Positions 8,437 to 16,254 are shown, counted from the first letter of the stretch. The stretch: DNA of 64,000 nt from Paenibacillus chitinolyticus NBRC 15660 (GCF_000739915.1 NZ_BBJT01000002.1:496001-560000), one strand, 5' to 3'. Notes: generated from the sequence alone by a model not told the origin. Numbers and translations: made by a program.

Positions 8437-9420
8437 ATCGCAACGATTCGAGATGTTTCTAAATTAGCTGGAGTTTCCGTTGCTACCGTTTCTCGCGTTA
8501 TTAATCAAAAAGGTTATGTTCACGAAGATACGCTGCAGCGAGTTCATAAAGCCATTAAATTGCTTAATTACGTACCGAATGACGTCGCTCGCAGCCTCTC
8601 CAAGAAGTCGACCAAGACTATTGCGCTGTTCGTTCCGGATATTACCAACCCCTTCTTTAACGAGCTTGCGCTTGCCGTGGAGAAAGTAACACAGTTGTAC
8701 GGGTATACAACGATCCTATGCAACACCAATGAGTCGGCCAAAATCGAAAGACAATACATCCAGAACTTAAAGCAGAAATATATCGATGGGTTCATCATGG
8801 CAACCAATACCTTAACGGAAGAGGAAATTGACCAGCTCGATATCCCTATGGTCGCTGTGGACCGCAGCAGCACCCCCGTCGTTCCCACCGTCACTTCGAA
8901 GAACCGGGATGGGGCTCACTTGGCCGTGCAAGCCTTATTGCAGCAGGGATGCAACAAAATTGCGCATATCAGAGGACCTAAGGGCTTGTGGATTGCCGAA
9001 GAACGGTGCCAAGGCTACCTTGACTTGGTTGAAAATATGCCATGGTTTACACCTAAGCTTATTGCCAATGGGAATTTCCAGTTAAAAGAAGCGGCTGAAG
9101 CCGCGAAAAAGCTGTTCAAGGAGCATCCCGATATTGACGGGGTATTCGCCGGTAATGACCTGATGGCAATCGGTACGCTCCGCGCATTGCAGGAACATGG
9201 TATTCGTGTGCCGGATCAAGTCCAAATTATCGGCTATGACGGCATTTCGTTAGCTGAAATGGTCTACCCTGAATTATCAACGGTATCGCAATCTATTTAT
9301 GAAATGGGCATGCTCGCCGCCCGAATTCTGATCAAGAAAATTGAACAGATACATTTGGATGAGGAAAACCACCAACTGGAAGTAAAGCTTGTTCAGCGCG
9401 GAACTACCCGACATGGATAA
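8437..9420 (+). CDS. LacI-family regulator with a non-canonical ATC start
   Basis: A LacI/GalR-family repressor of 327 residues: N-terminal helix-turn-helix (ATIRDVSKLAGVSVATVSRV) and hinge, then a periplasmic-binding-protein-like effector domain (KTIALFVPDITNPFF, DGVFAGNDLMAIG). The first ATG in frame (8560) would delete the whole DNA-binding domain. Upstream of the domain the frame is open only back to a TAA at 8416, and no ATG, GTG or TTG lies between. The codon where family members start is ATC at 8437, eight bases after AGGAG (8424-8428). Either ATC is used inefficiently, or the start codon carries a point change or sequencing error. The neighbouring operators and nucleoside genes suggest control of nucleoside or ribose use. 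Confidence 0.85.
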   Translation: MATIRDVSKLAGVSVATVSRVINQKGYVHEDTLQRVHKAIKLLNYVPNDVARSLSKKSTKTIALFVPDITNPFFNELALAVEKVTQLYGYTTILCNTNESAKIERQYIQNLKQKYIDGFIMATNTLTEEEIDQLDIPMVAVDRSSTPVVPTVTSKNRDGAHLAVQALLQQGCNKIAHIRGPKGLWIAEERCQGYLDLVENMPWFTPKLIANGNFQLKEAAEAAKKLFKEHPDIDGVFAGNDLMAIGTLRALQEHGIRVPDQVQIIGYDGISLAEMVYPELSTVSQSIYEMGMLAARILIKKIEQIHLDEENHQLEVKLVQRGTTRHG

Positions 9421-9526
9421 TCCTCGGGACAGATCGGCTCAGGTTCGATGGGAAGCTTATTCCCCACTTACTTATTTTAAGCAGGTTTGACCAATAAAAT
9501 TTGCTGGTTGAAGGTTAAAACAAAAT

Positions 9527-9559
9527 AAAAGCTTGGGCCAAATGCGGCCCAAGCTTTTT
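9527..9559 (+). terminator. Intrinsic terminator after the LacI-family gene
   Basis: AAAAGCTTGGGCC (9527-9539) pairs with GGCCCAAGCTTTTT (9546-9559) around a six-base loop and ends in a T run. The remaining intergenic DNA to 9683 shows no gene. Confidence 0.85.
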
Positions 9560-9683
9560 CTAATTGTACAATTCCCCTTGTTATCGAGGGTTCACCCCAT
9601 GTTGTTCATCATGAGAAAAACCCATGTCCGCCGGTGGTTTGCAGGAACTATGCCCGTCAGAACTGCTGCGCAAAAATTGCCCA

Positions 9684-10574
9684 TTAGTGGTTCCGGTCGC
9701 CGGACAAATAAAGCTCTCTTGCGGTCTGCAGAAACAGTTTCACTCCGTGTGGAGCCTCCTTCAAAGAAGGAACCGCCAGGTGAATCTCTCTAAACGGCTG
9801 TGGGTCAATTGTCCGGACGCGGACATTAGGCGGCAGTGCCGACAGCGACAGCGAAGTTTTCGATACGATCGAGACGCCCAGCCCTTCTTGAATCATGCTC
9901 AGCGCCGTGCTTATGTTGTGGCCGTCATATTTAGCGTGCAAAGTGGCTCCGAATTGCTGGAACAGCTCGTAAATCGGCGTTACAAACCCACCTTTGCACA
10001 CAATCATAGGTTCATTGTCCAGATCCGTGATATGGATTGTCGGGCGGCTTTGTAATGGATGATCATCCCGATGGAGCAGACATAATTCATCTCGGAAGAA
10101 CGGAATCGTTTCCAGTTCGTTGCTCGGCGGAATAATCCATCCGACATCGATCATTCTGGAATCCAGCCATTTTTTAATCTCGTCTATGGTCCCTTCGTGC
10201 AGTTCGAATGTCAGCCCCGGGTACTTCTCCCCGATCACCCGCAATATTTTCGGCAAGAAGTGCGCGGACACAATCGGGAACACCCCGACGCGAACGGTGC
10301 CGACTTCAAACCCTTTTTCAGCCGTTACCTCCTGCTCTACCTTATTGTAGCCGTGCAAAATGTCTCTGAATATGGCAAGCAAGCGCAAGCCAATATCGGT
10401 GAGAATGACCCCGCTTTTCCGATCCCGTATCATGAGGGTGACTCCTAATTCCGATTCAAGCGCAGAGATGGCGCGGCTTACGGCAGGCTGCGTCATATTC
10501 AATTGCTCACCGGCTTTGGTAAAGCTGCCGGTCTCGACTATTTTCACAAACAACATCAGCTGCGAATGTGTCAT
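9684..10574 (-). CDS. LysR-family transcriptional regulator
   Basis: A LysR-type regulator of about 296 residues. The winged helix-turn-helix occupies the first 60 residues (LFVKIVETGSFTKAGEQLNM and TQPAVSRAISALESELG), followed by the type-2 periplasmic-binding-like effector domain (VGVFPIVSAHFLPKILRVI). I choose the ATG at 10574; AGGAG lies about 14 bases upstream, somewhat far, and a longer frame begins at 10610. It is divergent from an EamA transporter gene with about 100 bases between, the usual arrangement where the LysR protein controls its neighbour. The effector cannot be deduced. Confidence 0.88.
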   Translation of the reverse strand: MTHSQLMLFVKIVETGSFTKAGEQLNMTQPAVSRAISALESELGVTLMIRDRKSGVILTDIGLRLLAIFRDILHGYNKVEQEVTAEKGFEVGTVRVGVFPIVSAHFLPKILRVIGEKYPGLTFELHEGTIDEIKKWLDSRMIDVGWIIPPSNELETIPFFRDELCLLHRDDHPLQSRPTIHITDLDNEPMIVCKGGFVTPIYELFQQFGATLHAKYDGHNISTALSMIQEGLGVSIVSKTSLSLSALPPNVRVRTIDPQPFREIHLAVPSLKEAPHGVKLFLQTARELYLSGDRNH

Positions 10575-10673
10575 AACAATTTTGGTATCTCCTCTATAAT
10601 AAACATGCATTTTATTTATCTAATGAGCTATTGTACCATAGGAAGCACCATCACACAAAGGAGCTGTAGAACC

Positions 10674-11603
10674 ATGCAACTTTCGCGAACACTTACTTTT
10701 ATTCTTTTAACGTTTTTAGTTATGTTGTGGGGGGTGAACTGGCCGCTTTCCAAATATGCACTCGAATTCGCGCCACCGCTGCTTTTCGCCGGCTTGAGGA
10801 TCTTTATCGGGGGTCTCATTTTGCTTATTTTCGCTTTGCCGCGCTACAGAAAACTTAATATGAGGCACACTTGGAACATCTACCTCATCTCCGCATTGCT
10901 GAACATCATTCTCTTTTTCGGCTTTCAAACTTTCGGACTGAATATGATGCCGGCCGGTTTGTTTTCGACGATCGTGTTCATGCAGCCCGTTCTACTCGGT
11001 ATCGGAGCCTGGTTGTGGTTGGGTGAATCCATGACTGGTTTTAAAATAATCGGCTTGATTCTCGGCTTCATCGGAGTCGCTGTTATCAGCATAAACGATG
11101 GTTCCGGGAATATTTCGTCCGCCGGCATCTTGCTCGGTTTAGCCAGCACGATTACTTGGACGTTCGGTACGATCTATATGAAAAAAACCTCAACTAGAGT
11201 CGATGCGATCTGGTTGACTACTCTTCAAATGATCTTTGGCGGAATTGTATTGTTGGTTGCGGGTACTACCGTTGAAAACTGGACGGATATCGTCTGGAAC
11301 CAGCCGTTCATCTCGACGTTGTCGGTTATTGCGATCTTCTGTACGGCCTTGACCTGGCTCGTTTTCTTTCTGCTTGTCAGATCGGGCGAAGCCGGCAAAA
11401 TCGGTTCGTTTAATTTTCTGGTTCCGCTCATTGCGATCGTGATCAGCGTTCTTGTTTTGGGCGAAACGATCACTCCCAAGATGGTGGTAGGACTCATTCT
11501 AATTATCATTGGTGTTGCACTGGTAAACCTCAAACTGAAATCTCTGCAAAAACGGGACAAAAAGCACATGGGGAATATGAAGGCGAGGAAAGACAACGTA
11601 TGA
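10674..11603 (+). CDS. EamA/DMT-family transporter
   Basis: A 309-residue membrane protein with ten hydrophobic segments in two repeated EamA halves (first about residues 7-140, second about 150-290). Typical pieces are MLWGVNWPLSKYAL at the start and SGEAGKIGSFNFLVPLIAIV in the last third. Such proteins export amino acids or other metabolites. The ATG at 10674 has AAAGGAG 10 bases upstream; the longer open frame upstream lacks a ribosome binding site. It is divergent from the LysR regulator, which probably controls it. Substrate unknown. Confidence 0.88.
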   Translation: MQLSRTLTFILLTFLVMLWGVNWPLSKYALEFAPPLLFAGLRIFIGGLILLIFALPRYRKLNMRHTWNIYLISALLNIILFFGFQTFGLNMMPAGLFSTIVFMQPVLLGIGAWLWLGESMTGFKIIGLILGFIGVAVISINDGSGNISSAGILLGLASTITWTFGTIYMKKTSTRVDAIWLTTLQMIFGGIVLLVAGTTVENWTDIVWNQPFISTLSVIAIFCTALTWLVFFLLVRSGEAGKIGSFNFLVPLIAIVISVLVLGETITPKMVVGLILIIIGVALVNLKLKSLQKRDKKHMGNMKARKDNV

Positions 11604-11700
11604 CGATATCGTCCATCTCACTGATGCCGGATTGCATGTGGAGTTTACTCAAGAAGCATACAGACGTTTAAAAGATTCTAAGGTGCTTTCAATTGAATGA
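11590..11700 (+). pseudogene. Possible gene remnant (C-terminal fragment)
   Basis: In a frame different from the EamA gene, an open stretch reads YDDIVHLTDAGLHVEF and then TQEAYRRLKDSKVLSIE before a TGA at 11698-11700. It has protein-like composition but no start codon or ribosome binding site. It may be the tail of a deleted gene. I do not recognise the family. Confidence 0.3.
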
Positions 11701-11808
11701 CAACCACAAAATCCGGCCTTTTAATTAAAAAACACTTCCGAACCTTTGGCGAGGACGGTTATGGCTGCACCGGAACGCCAAATACCGCGTGCGGCCGATC
11801 ATTTGAAT

Positions 11809-11833
11809 CCTGCTCCTCGGAGCAGGTTTTTTT
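11809..11833 (+). terminator. Intrinsic terminator
   Basis: CCTGCTC and GAGCAGG enclose a CTCG loop, followed by seven Ts (11827-11833). It ends transcription from the EamA side and argues that a longer open frame running through it (from 11697) is not a single coding sequence. Confidence 0.88.
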
Positions 11834-11957
11834 GTGCCGTCGACCATGTATTTGGAAAGGCGCGTCCAACAATTGGAAGACGGTAAAAGGGGTTTGGAAA
11901 GTTTTGCCGAATAGTTCCCTATACCTATATACATACATCAGAAGGGAGTCAAAAGAA

Positions 11958-12485
11958 GTGCAGCGTACTACTAGACCTACATACAATCCGTCCAATAGAC
12001 CAACATCCGCCCAAACTAACAGGACGGCTAGCGGTCAATCTAGGGCGGGTAGTTCCCAAGTAAGCAGGGATACTGTCAGCCAAGCAAGTAGAGCCGGGAG
12101 TCAGTCCGGCAATACAAGCCATGTTAACGTCGTCGTTTGCCGCAAATGTAAATCACCGCAAATTGTTGCCAACAAGAGAGGTTACAGCTTTGCCAAAATG
12201 TTCAAAACCCTTGGATGGATGGTTTTACTTCCTCTCCTATTTTTAGTAGTCACTGTAGCCGGAAGTTATATGGTAATGACTAATGTCAAACTCGGCAGCG
12301 GCGGCGGAAGCAGCATAAACGGCGGATTTTTTGAAAGTCTGACAACCGTCATCGGCATTTTATGTTGGATTTCATTCACCTTATCCTTGCCTGTAAGTAT
12401 CCTTGTCGGGTTCGTTGGGAGAAGTGAAATTGTAAACGGTTGTATGAACTGCGGCTTTAAGTGGAAACCTTCCAAAAGAAGGTAA
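11958..12485 (+). CDS. Membrane protein with split zinc ribbon
   Basis: A 175-residue protein starting at GTG 11958 with AAGGGAG ahead of it. The first 55 residues are a Ser/Thr/Asn/Gln/Arg-rich low-complexity tail. Then come CRKCKS (first CxxC), two hydrophobic helices (MVLLPLLFLVVTVAGSYMV and a second around VIGILCWISFTLSLPVSILV) and CMNCGFKW (second CxxC) near the C-terminus. The two CxxC knuckles probably join on the cytoplasmic side into one zinc ribbon around a hairpin of two membrane helices. Function unknown. A longer frame upstream is excluded by the terminator at 11809-11833. It has its own terminator downstream. Confidence 0.7.
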   Translation: MQRTTRPTYNPSNRPTSAQTNRTASGQSRAGSSQVSRDTVSQASRAGSQSGNTSHVNVVVCRKCKSPQIVANKRGYSFAKMFKTLGWMVLLPLLFLVVTVAGSYMVMTNVKLGSGGGSSINGGFFESLTTVIGILCWISFTLSLPVSILVGFVGRSEIVNGCMNCGFKWKPSKRR

Positions 12486-12569
12486 AGTTGATGAGGATGG
12501 GTCAAATTATTTTCATCGACTGAACAAGAAGAACGTAAAAGGTTACAGCCGTTCCATAGCAAGACAATT

Positions 12570-12599
12570 AGCCCCCGCCGATTTGGCAGGGGCTTTTTT
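12570..12599 (+). terminator. Intrinsic terminator
   Basis: AGCCCCCGCC pairs with GGCAGGGGCT around a short loop (one mismatch), followed by six Ts. It closes the zinc-ribbon membrane protein gene. Confidence 0.8.
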
Positions 12600-12633
12600 G
12601 TGCGTACAGATGCCCGTACACCTCAACTGTTGG

Positions 12634-13182
12634 TCAGGGAGCAAAGACTTCCGGATTATCGTTTCGCCAGGCGCCTATGCACCCGATTAAACAGGCCGTG
12701 CAGCTTATCATGCTGCTGCCGATCTCACTGTCCGCATAGGTAATGGCGATATTTATGCCCGGCTTGCGCCATGCCAAAATTCGACCGGAAAATCCGGGCC
12801 ATTCGCATTCTTCATCCAGTTGGGGCTGACCATATGCTTGTATCGACTCATCCGGTGTTGAGCGCATTGTGATTCCCTTGGGAAGATCTCCGGGGAACGG
12901 AGTTTTAATTCTGTCATCCGACCCGGGCGCAAGAAAATGTATCGCGCCAATGATCCATCCATCTTCATTTGTATAATTGAGCCCAGTCAGATCATTTATT
13001 TTGGGTGCGCGATAAAGATCGATGCGTATCGATGATTTCACAGACCAGATGATATCGTCGTTAAAATAGCTGTTCGCAGGCGGCATTCGCTTGATGCCGA
13101 ATGATTGCAGCAGAGCTTGAACATTCTTGGGACTGTATGGATGCCCAAGCATTTCAATGAGCTGTTCAGATGGTTCCTTCAT
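12634..13182 (-). CDS. Hypothetical protein, tandem paralogue 1 (immunity-like)
   Basis: A 182-residue soluble protein with no signal peptide or membrane helix. Its layout matches the next gene upstream: an N-terminal LIEMLGHPYSPKNVQALLQSF helix pair, a central beta-rich part, then DLPKGITMRSTPDESIQAYGQP. The last pattern (Pro-x-Gly-hydrophobic, then Ser/Asp-x-x-x-hydrophobic-x-x-x-Gly-x-Pro) is often seen in small immunity-type proteins of polymorphic-toxin and contact systems. No toxin gene is nearby. It is preceded by the paralogue at 13222-13707 with about 40 bases between, so they are probably co-transcribed. Function is not assigned. Confidence 0.6.
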   Translation of the reverse strand: MKEPSEQLIEMLGHPYSPKNVQALLQSFGIKRMPPANSYFNDDIIWSVKSSIRIDLYRAPKINDLTGLNYTNEDGWIIGAIHFLAPGSDDRIKTPFPGDLPKGITMRSTPDESIQAYGQPQLDEECEWPGFSGRILAWRKPGINIAITYADSEIGSSMISCTACLIGCIGAWRNDNPEVFAP

Positions 13183-13221
13183 GCTTATATCCCTTCCTTT
13201 CGAGTCGGTTGCGGTAATACA

Positions 13222-13707
13222 TCAAGGGCAGAGGCCATATTTTCGCTTGCCGTTTGTTGGGACAGCCAATTTCAGAAATTGAAACCTTTCCCCTTCAAAG
13301 GCTGCCGTCCACACGAGGCCATCCAAATAGTAGTTATCCAACTCCTCGGCTCTCCTCGTAGGTGTGCCCAGCTTGGCTTCGATCTGCGCTCTTGAATCGT
13401 TTTGTAACAATCCATAGGGAATCGGACCTACATATTTTCCGTGTTTCTTATTTTCTTCCATGATCGTCATTGTTAATTCGTCAAATATATAATCACCCTC
13501 GCTTTTCTTGGTGATACCGTTGTTTTCAGCGCCAATATCGAAATGGAGAACGAGACCCTCTCCACTTACAAAATAGGTCGTATTAAGATTCCTCTGCACA
13601 TTCGGCCGCCAAGTTATCTTGTCCCTCGAAAGCTGATCGACCAAAGGAGGGTAAACGCTGCTGTGTCCCAAATATTCAATGTAATCCAGAGGGTTCATTC
13701 CTTCCAC
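13222..13707 (-). CDS. Hypothetical protein, tandem paralogue 2 (immunity-like)
   Basis: A 161-residue soluble protein related in layout to its downstream neighbour: LDYIEYLGHSSVYPPLVDQL at the N-terminus corresponds to LIEMLGHPYSPKNVQALLQS there, and IPYGLLQNDSRAQIEAKLGTP corresponds to the LPKGITMRSTPDESIQAYGQP segment. The start may be the GTG at 13707 or the ATG at 13698; both have GGAAGG sequences nearby. Similarity is low, so duplication is old, or the two were acquired together. An immunity role is only suggested by style; no function is claimed. Confidence 0.6.
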   Translation of the reverse strand: MEGMNPLDYIEYLGHSSVYPPLVDQLSRDKITWRPNVQRNLNTTYFVSGEGLVLHFDIGAENNGITKKSEGDYIFDELTMTIMEENKKHGKYVGPIPYGLLQNDSRAQIEAKLGTPTRRAEELDNYYLDGLVWTAAFEGERFQFLKLAVPTNGKRKYGLCP

Positions 13708-13887
13708 TTCCTTCCTGCTTTTTTAGTTTTAATTATCCCTATTATTCGTTCAAGGGTCAATGTCACATATTCATTAAGCTATCGGGCAGTATTCCGTACT
13801 AACATGAATGTACATGTTTAGGTGAGAATGGTAGTATGAAGGAACATATTTTGTAGTCGAGGACTAAACAAGGAGAAGAAACAATTT

Positions 13888-14469
13888 ATGAAAACCTTTG
13901 TATACATGGTCAGGCACGGAGAATCACCTAAAACGGAAGGGAACGAAAGAACACGCGGGCTGACTTTAAAGGGCAGCTCGGATGCTCAAATTGTAGCTCA
14001 ATTGTTGAAAGACGAGGGTATAGACGCGTTCATCTCAAGTCCGTACAAAAGGGCAATATTAACACTTGAGGGATTAGCCCGATCTTTAGGCAAAGAAATG
14101 ATTGTTATAGAGGAACTAAAAGAAACCGTATTTATTGGCGATGATAAAATACTGCCTGATACGGAAGTGTATCCATTAGTAAAAAAGATGTTTTCAGACC
14201 CGGACTTTTCGTTGCCTGGAGGAGAGTCTTTTACAAATAGTCAAAACCGTGTTGTAGCCATTTTAAAAAACATTCTAAGCGAATATAAGGGGCAGAAAGT
14301 TGCTATTGGAACTCATGGAGCGGTTATGACGATGATGATGGGATATTTCGACCCCCAGTTTGATTTGGACTTTTTATTAAAGACTTCAAAGCCTGATATC
14401 TACAAGATGGAATTTGATGAAGGAATATTAACTACTACAGCGAGGCTATGGAAGGTATCTCCTGCATGA
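13888..14469 (+). CDS. Histidine phosphatase family protein
   Basis: A 193-residue phosphoglycerate-mutase-like phosphatase. The catalytic RHGE is at residues 9-12 (MVRHGESPKTEGNERTRGLT), the phosphate-pocket Arg follows in FISSPYKRAILT, the acidic residue in ELKETVF, and the second catalytic His in GTHGAVMTMMMGYF. It acts on a phosphorylated small molecule; the substrate cannot be told. AAGGAGAAGAAAC precedes the ATG. It is a single-gene unit followed by a hairpin. Confidence 0.85.
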   Translation: MKTFVYMVRHGESPKTEGNERTRGLTLKGSSDAQIVAQLLKDEGIDAFISSPYKRAILTLEGLARSLGKEMIVIEELKETVFIGDDKILPDTEVYPLVKKMFSDPDFSLPGGESFTNSQNRVVAILKNILSEYKGQKVAIGTHGAVMTMMMGYFDPQFDLDFLLKTSKPDIYKMEFDEGILTTTARLWKVSPA

Positions 14470-14511
14470 TTTAATTAAACTAACGCAAACCGACAGATCA
14501 TCGGGTCAACG

Positions 14512-14540
14512 AAAAAGAGGAGCTAATTGCCCCTCTTTAC
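14512..14540 (+). terminator. Probable terminator after the histidine phosphatase
   Basis: AAAGAGG and CCTCTTT form a stem extended by G-C pairs around a short loop. The T run is short (TTTACTATTT), so strength is moderate. Confidence 0.55.
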
Positions 14541-14683
14541 TATTTCCGCCAGCACAGCTCAACTGTTAGTCTTTCCTGACCAACCGTACACAGCACTCCG
14601 CAAGGCTGTAGTGCTTAATACTTCATCAAACTATAGTTTCCCGCTCAAAAGTACAGATACTGTTTCGAGGAACAGTTGATTGA

Positions 14684-15715
14684 TTATTCGGAGCGGTATA
14701 GCTGGCCGCATGCCGCGTTAATGTCCGATCCGAACTGAGTTCGGACGGTGACACTGATTCCCTTTGACTTCAAGATCCCAACAAACGCTTTAATCCGATT
14801 AGATTCAGATTGCTGATAGTTGTCCGGCGTAACTTCGGTCGAATTGAATGGAATCAAGTTAACGTGGTAGAGATGTTCCACAGGTCCCCTTCCCCTTAAC
14901 AGCTCGGCAACTGCTTCCGCATGCGCCGTCGAGTCGTTGACTCCCCGGAGAAGAATATATGCAATATACACCTTTCTCCCCGTATGTCGGATGTGATGGT
15001 CCAATGCCTTCAGCACGTCATGGATTGGGAATCGGTCGTTGATCGGCATCAGCTCGCTTCGCTGATCGTCGAACGGCGAATGCAGCGAGAAGGTTAGATT
15101 GACTTGCGGAAACTCACGTGTCAGCCTATCGATACCCGGCAGCAGACCGATGGTGGAAACCGTAATTCGTCGATGTCCTAAACCAAAGAGCTGCGGGTCG
15201 GTCAAAATCGTTATGGCATCAAAAATATACGGGTTGGCGAGCGCCTCCCCCATACCCATGAAGGAGACGCTGTCCAAGGCGTGGCCGTTCAAGCGGAAGT
15301 GCAGCAATTGGTCGGTAATTTCTTCGGCAGTCAGATTTCGTTTCAGGCCGATGGTACCGGTGGCGCAAAACCTGCACCCGAAACCGCAGCCGCACTGCGT
15401 GGAAATACAATACGATTTCCAGCCCCGCTCATAAGTAAGTCGTACGGCTTCCACGCGCTCGTCGCCCGCAATGGCGAACAGCACCTTGTTAACCTGTTTT
15501 GACGTTAGTTCTTTTACCGGAACGATACTGCAGACGTCCGGACCAAGCATCCGGGTCAACTCGTCGCGCAAAAATTGGGGCAGCATGGTCATCCGTCCGT
15601 ATTCGCCGACGTTGTGCTTGAAAATCGCGTCCATAATCTGAGCATACCGATACTCGGGTTGCTTAAAATCGGACAATATTTGCCGAATCGTTTCATATTT
15701 CGAGGGTAGTCTCAT
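14684..15715 (-). CDS. Cfr-like 23S rRNA (A2503-C8) radical-SAM methyltransferase
   Basis: A 343-residue radical-SAM enzyme closely resembling Cfr throughout. The [4Fe-4S] cysteines are C110, C114 and C117 (CGCGFGCRFCATG). The catalytic cysteine pair is C103 and C336 (AACGQLY), matching Cfr C105 and C338. SFMGMGEALANPYIFDA carries the GEALAN form typical of Cfr, where housekeeping RlmN enzymes usually have GEPLxN. Cfr methylates C8 of A2503 in the peptidyl transferase centre and gives resistance to phenicols, lincosamides, oxazolidinones, pleuromutilins and streptogramin A. Intrinsic Cfr-like (Clb) genes are known in Bacillales, so this may be native. The upstream leader (15719-15940) suggests antibiotic-inducible expression. 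AAGGAGAA precedes the ATG. Confidence 0.9.
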   Translation of the reverse strand: MRLPSKYETIRQILSDFKQPEYRYAQIMDAIFKHNVGEYGRMTMLPQFLRDELTRMLGPDVCSIVPVKELTSKQVNKVLFAIAGDERVEAVRLTYERGWKSYCISTQCGCGFGCRFCATGTIGLKRNLTAEEITDQLLHFRLNGHALDSVSFMGMGEALANPYIFDAITILTDPQLFGLGHRRITVSTIGLLPGIDRLTREFPQVNLTFSLHSPFDDQRSELMPINDRFPIHDVLKALDHHIRHTGRKVYIAYILLRGVNDSTAHAEAVAELLRGRGPVEHLYHVNLIPFNSTEVTPDNYQQSESNRIKAFVGILKSKGISVTVRTQFGSDINAACGQLYRSE

Positions 15716-15718
15716 GTC

Positions 15719-15769
15719 TTCTCCTTACTGCCGGAGAAAACGTAAAAAAAGCAACCGTCAGTCGGTGCT
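15719..15769 (-). promoter_or_regulatory. Attenuator and SD-sequestering hairpin upstream of the cfr-like gene
   Basis: Reading the minus strand, AGCACCG (15769-15763) pairs with CGGTTGCT (15757-15750, one bulge) and is followed by seven Ts: an intrinsic terminator inside the leader. Next, TTCTCC (15738-15733) pairs perfectly with GGAGAA (15724-15719), burying the Shine-Dalgarno sequence of the methyltransferase. Within the leader ORF, CGGTTGC (15868-15862) could pair with the terminator's 5' arm, and GCCGGAG (15863-15857) with CTCCGGC (15736-15730), the arm that hides the SD. These alternatives suggest transcriptional and translational attenuation controlled by leader translation. Confidence 0.68.
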
Positions 15770-15826
15770 TTGACACGTCGTTAACCAACTATACAGAAAA
15801 AGCGCATAACGTTTGCAGTCGGATCG

Positions 15827-15940
15827 CTATGTGCACCTGTCGATAGATGGGTAAGCCTCCGGCAACCGAATTGTTTTTTTGTGAACCGCTTCACCTAGCA
15901 AGAACCGATTCACATAATCATCTACAACCTCGTTCTTCAT
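15827..15940 (-). CDS. Leader peptide ORF (37 codons) of the cfr-like gene
   Basis: A short ORF begins at ATG 15940, nine bases after a perfect AGGAGG (15950-15955), and ends at TAG 15827-15829. The peptide begins MKNEVVDDYVNRFLLGEA and ends LPEAYPSIDRCT. Codons 25-29 (Arg-Leu-Pro-Glu-Ala) contain the two segments able to pair with the downstream terminator and SD hairpin. That arrangement fits a regulatory peptide whose translation is sensed, as for erm, vmlR and similar ribosome-protection genes. I see no known stalling motif. An adjacent ATG at 15949 has no spacing from AGGAGG. Confidence 0.7.
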   Translation of the reverse strand: MKNEVVDDYVNRFLLGEAVHKKTIRLPEAYPSIDRCT

Positions 15941-15966
15941 CGCTTTCATCCTCCTAGAAATGATTG

Positions 15967-15995
15967 ATCTTTTTCAGCTGCACATTCTTTGTCAA
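15967..15995 (-). promoter_or_regulatory. Sigma-A promoter of the cfr-like leader
   Basis: TTGACA (15990-15995) and AAAGAT (15967-15972) on the minus strand with 17 bases between. Transcription would start a few bases before the leader ORF's ribosome binding site, leaving a very short 5' end before the leader peptide. Confidence 0.68.
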
Positions 15996-16004
15996 AATAA
16001 AAAA

Positions 16005-16036
16005 GAGCCACAAGAAAGTTACCTTTCTTGTAGCTC
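16005..16036. terminator. Bidirectional terminator hairpin
   Basis: GAGCCACAAGAAAG and CTTTCTTGTAGCTC (one G-T-type mismatch) enclose a four-base loop, with A/T runs on both sides. It insulates the cfr-like promoter from upstream minus-strand transcription. Confidence 0.8.
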
Positions 16037-16100
16037 AAAAAAATACGGCACATCCAACCCGATGCAGGGCAGGAAAAGGATCTATTTTTTGAGTAAAAAG

Positions 16101-16181
16101 AATAAGGTAACTTTCTTGCCAATAAAGAATAAACCAAATTTTGTTTTATTCTTTAAAAAGCGGCAAGAAAACTTACATTAT
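16101..16181. repeat. Long imperfect palindrome, MITE-like
   Basis: An 81-base AT-rich palindrome: AATAAGGTAACTTTCTTGCC on the left matches GGCAAGAAAACTTACATTAT on the right, with an inner pair AAAGAATAAA and TTTATTCTTT around a seven-base centre. The outer arm also shares GGTAACTTTCTTG with the terminator at 16005-16036, so this short sequence occurs three times within 180 bases. It could be a small repeat element or part of the YdeI-gene terminator. Confidence 0.55.
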
Positions 16182-16254
16182 CCTCTTCAACTCCGATCGT
16201 TAAGTGTCAGCACGATCTTAACATGCCCGCTTTTACATTGCAACATCCTAGATC

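Noticed and set aside
8560-9420. LacI-family gene starting at the ATG at 8560
   Set aside because: This start removes the whole helix-turn-helix, which is clearly encoded upstream in the same frame.
11697-12485. A 262-residue open frame covering the zinc-ribbon membrane protein
   Set aside because: An intrinsic terminator (11809-11833) lies inside it and the GTG at 11958 has a proper ribosome binding site; the shorter gene was kept.
14684-15715. Housekeeping RlmN
   Set aside because: The GEALAN motif, overall likeness to Cfr and the regulated leader favour Cfr-like over RlmN (GEPLxN).
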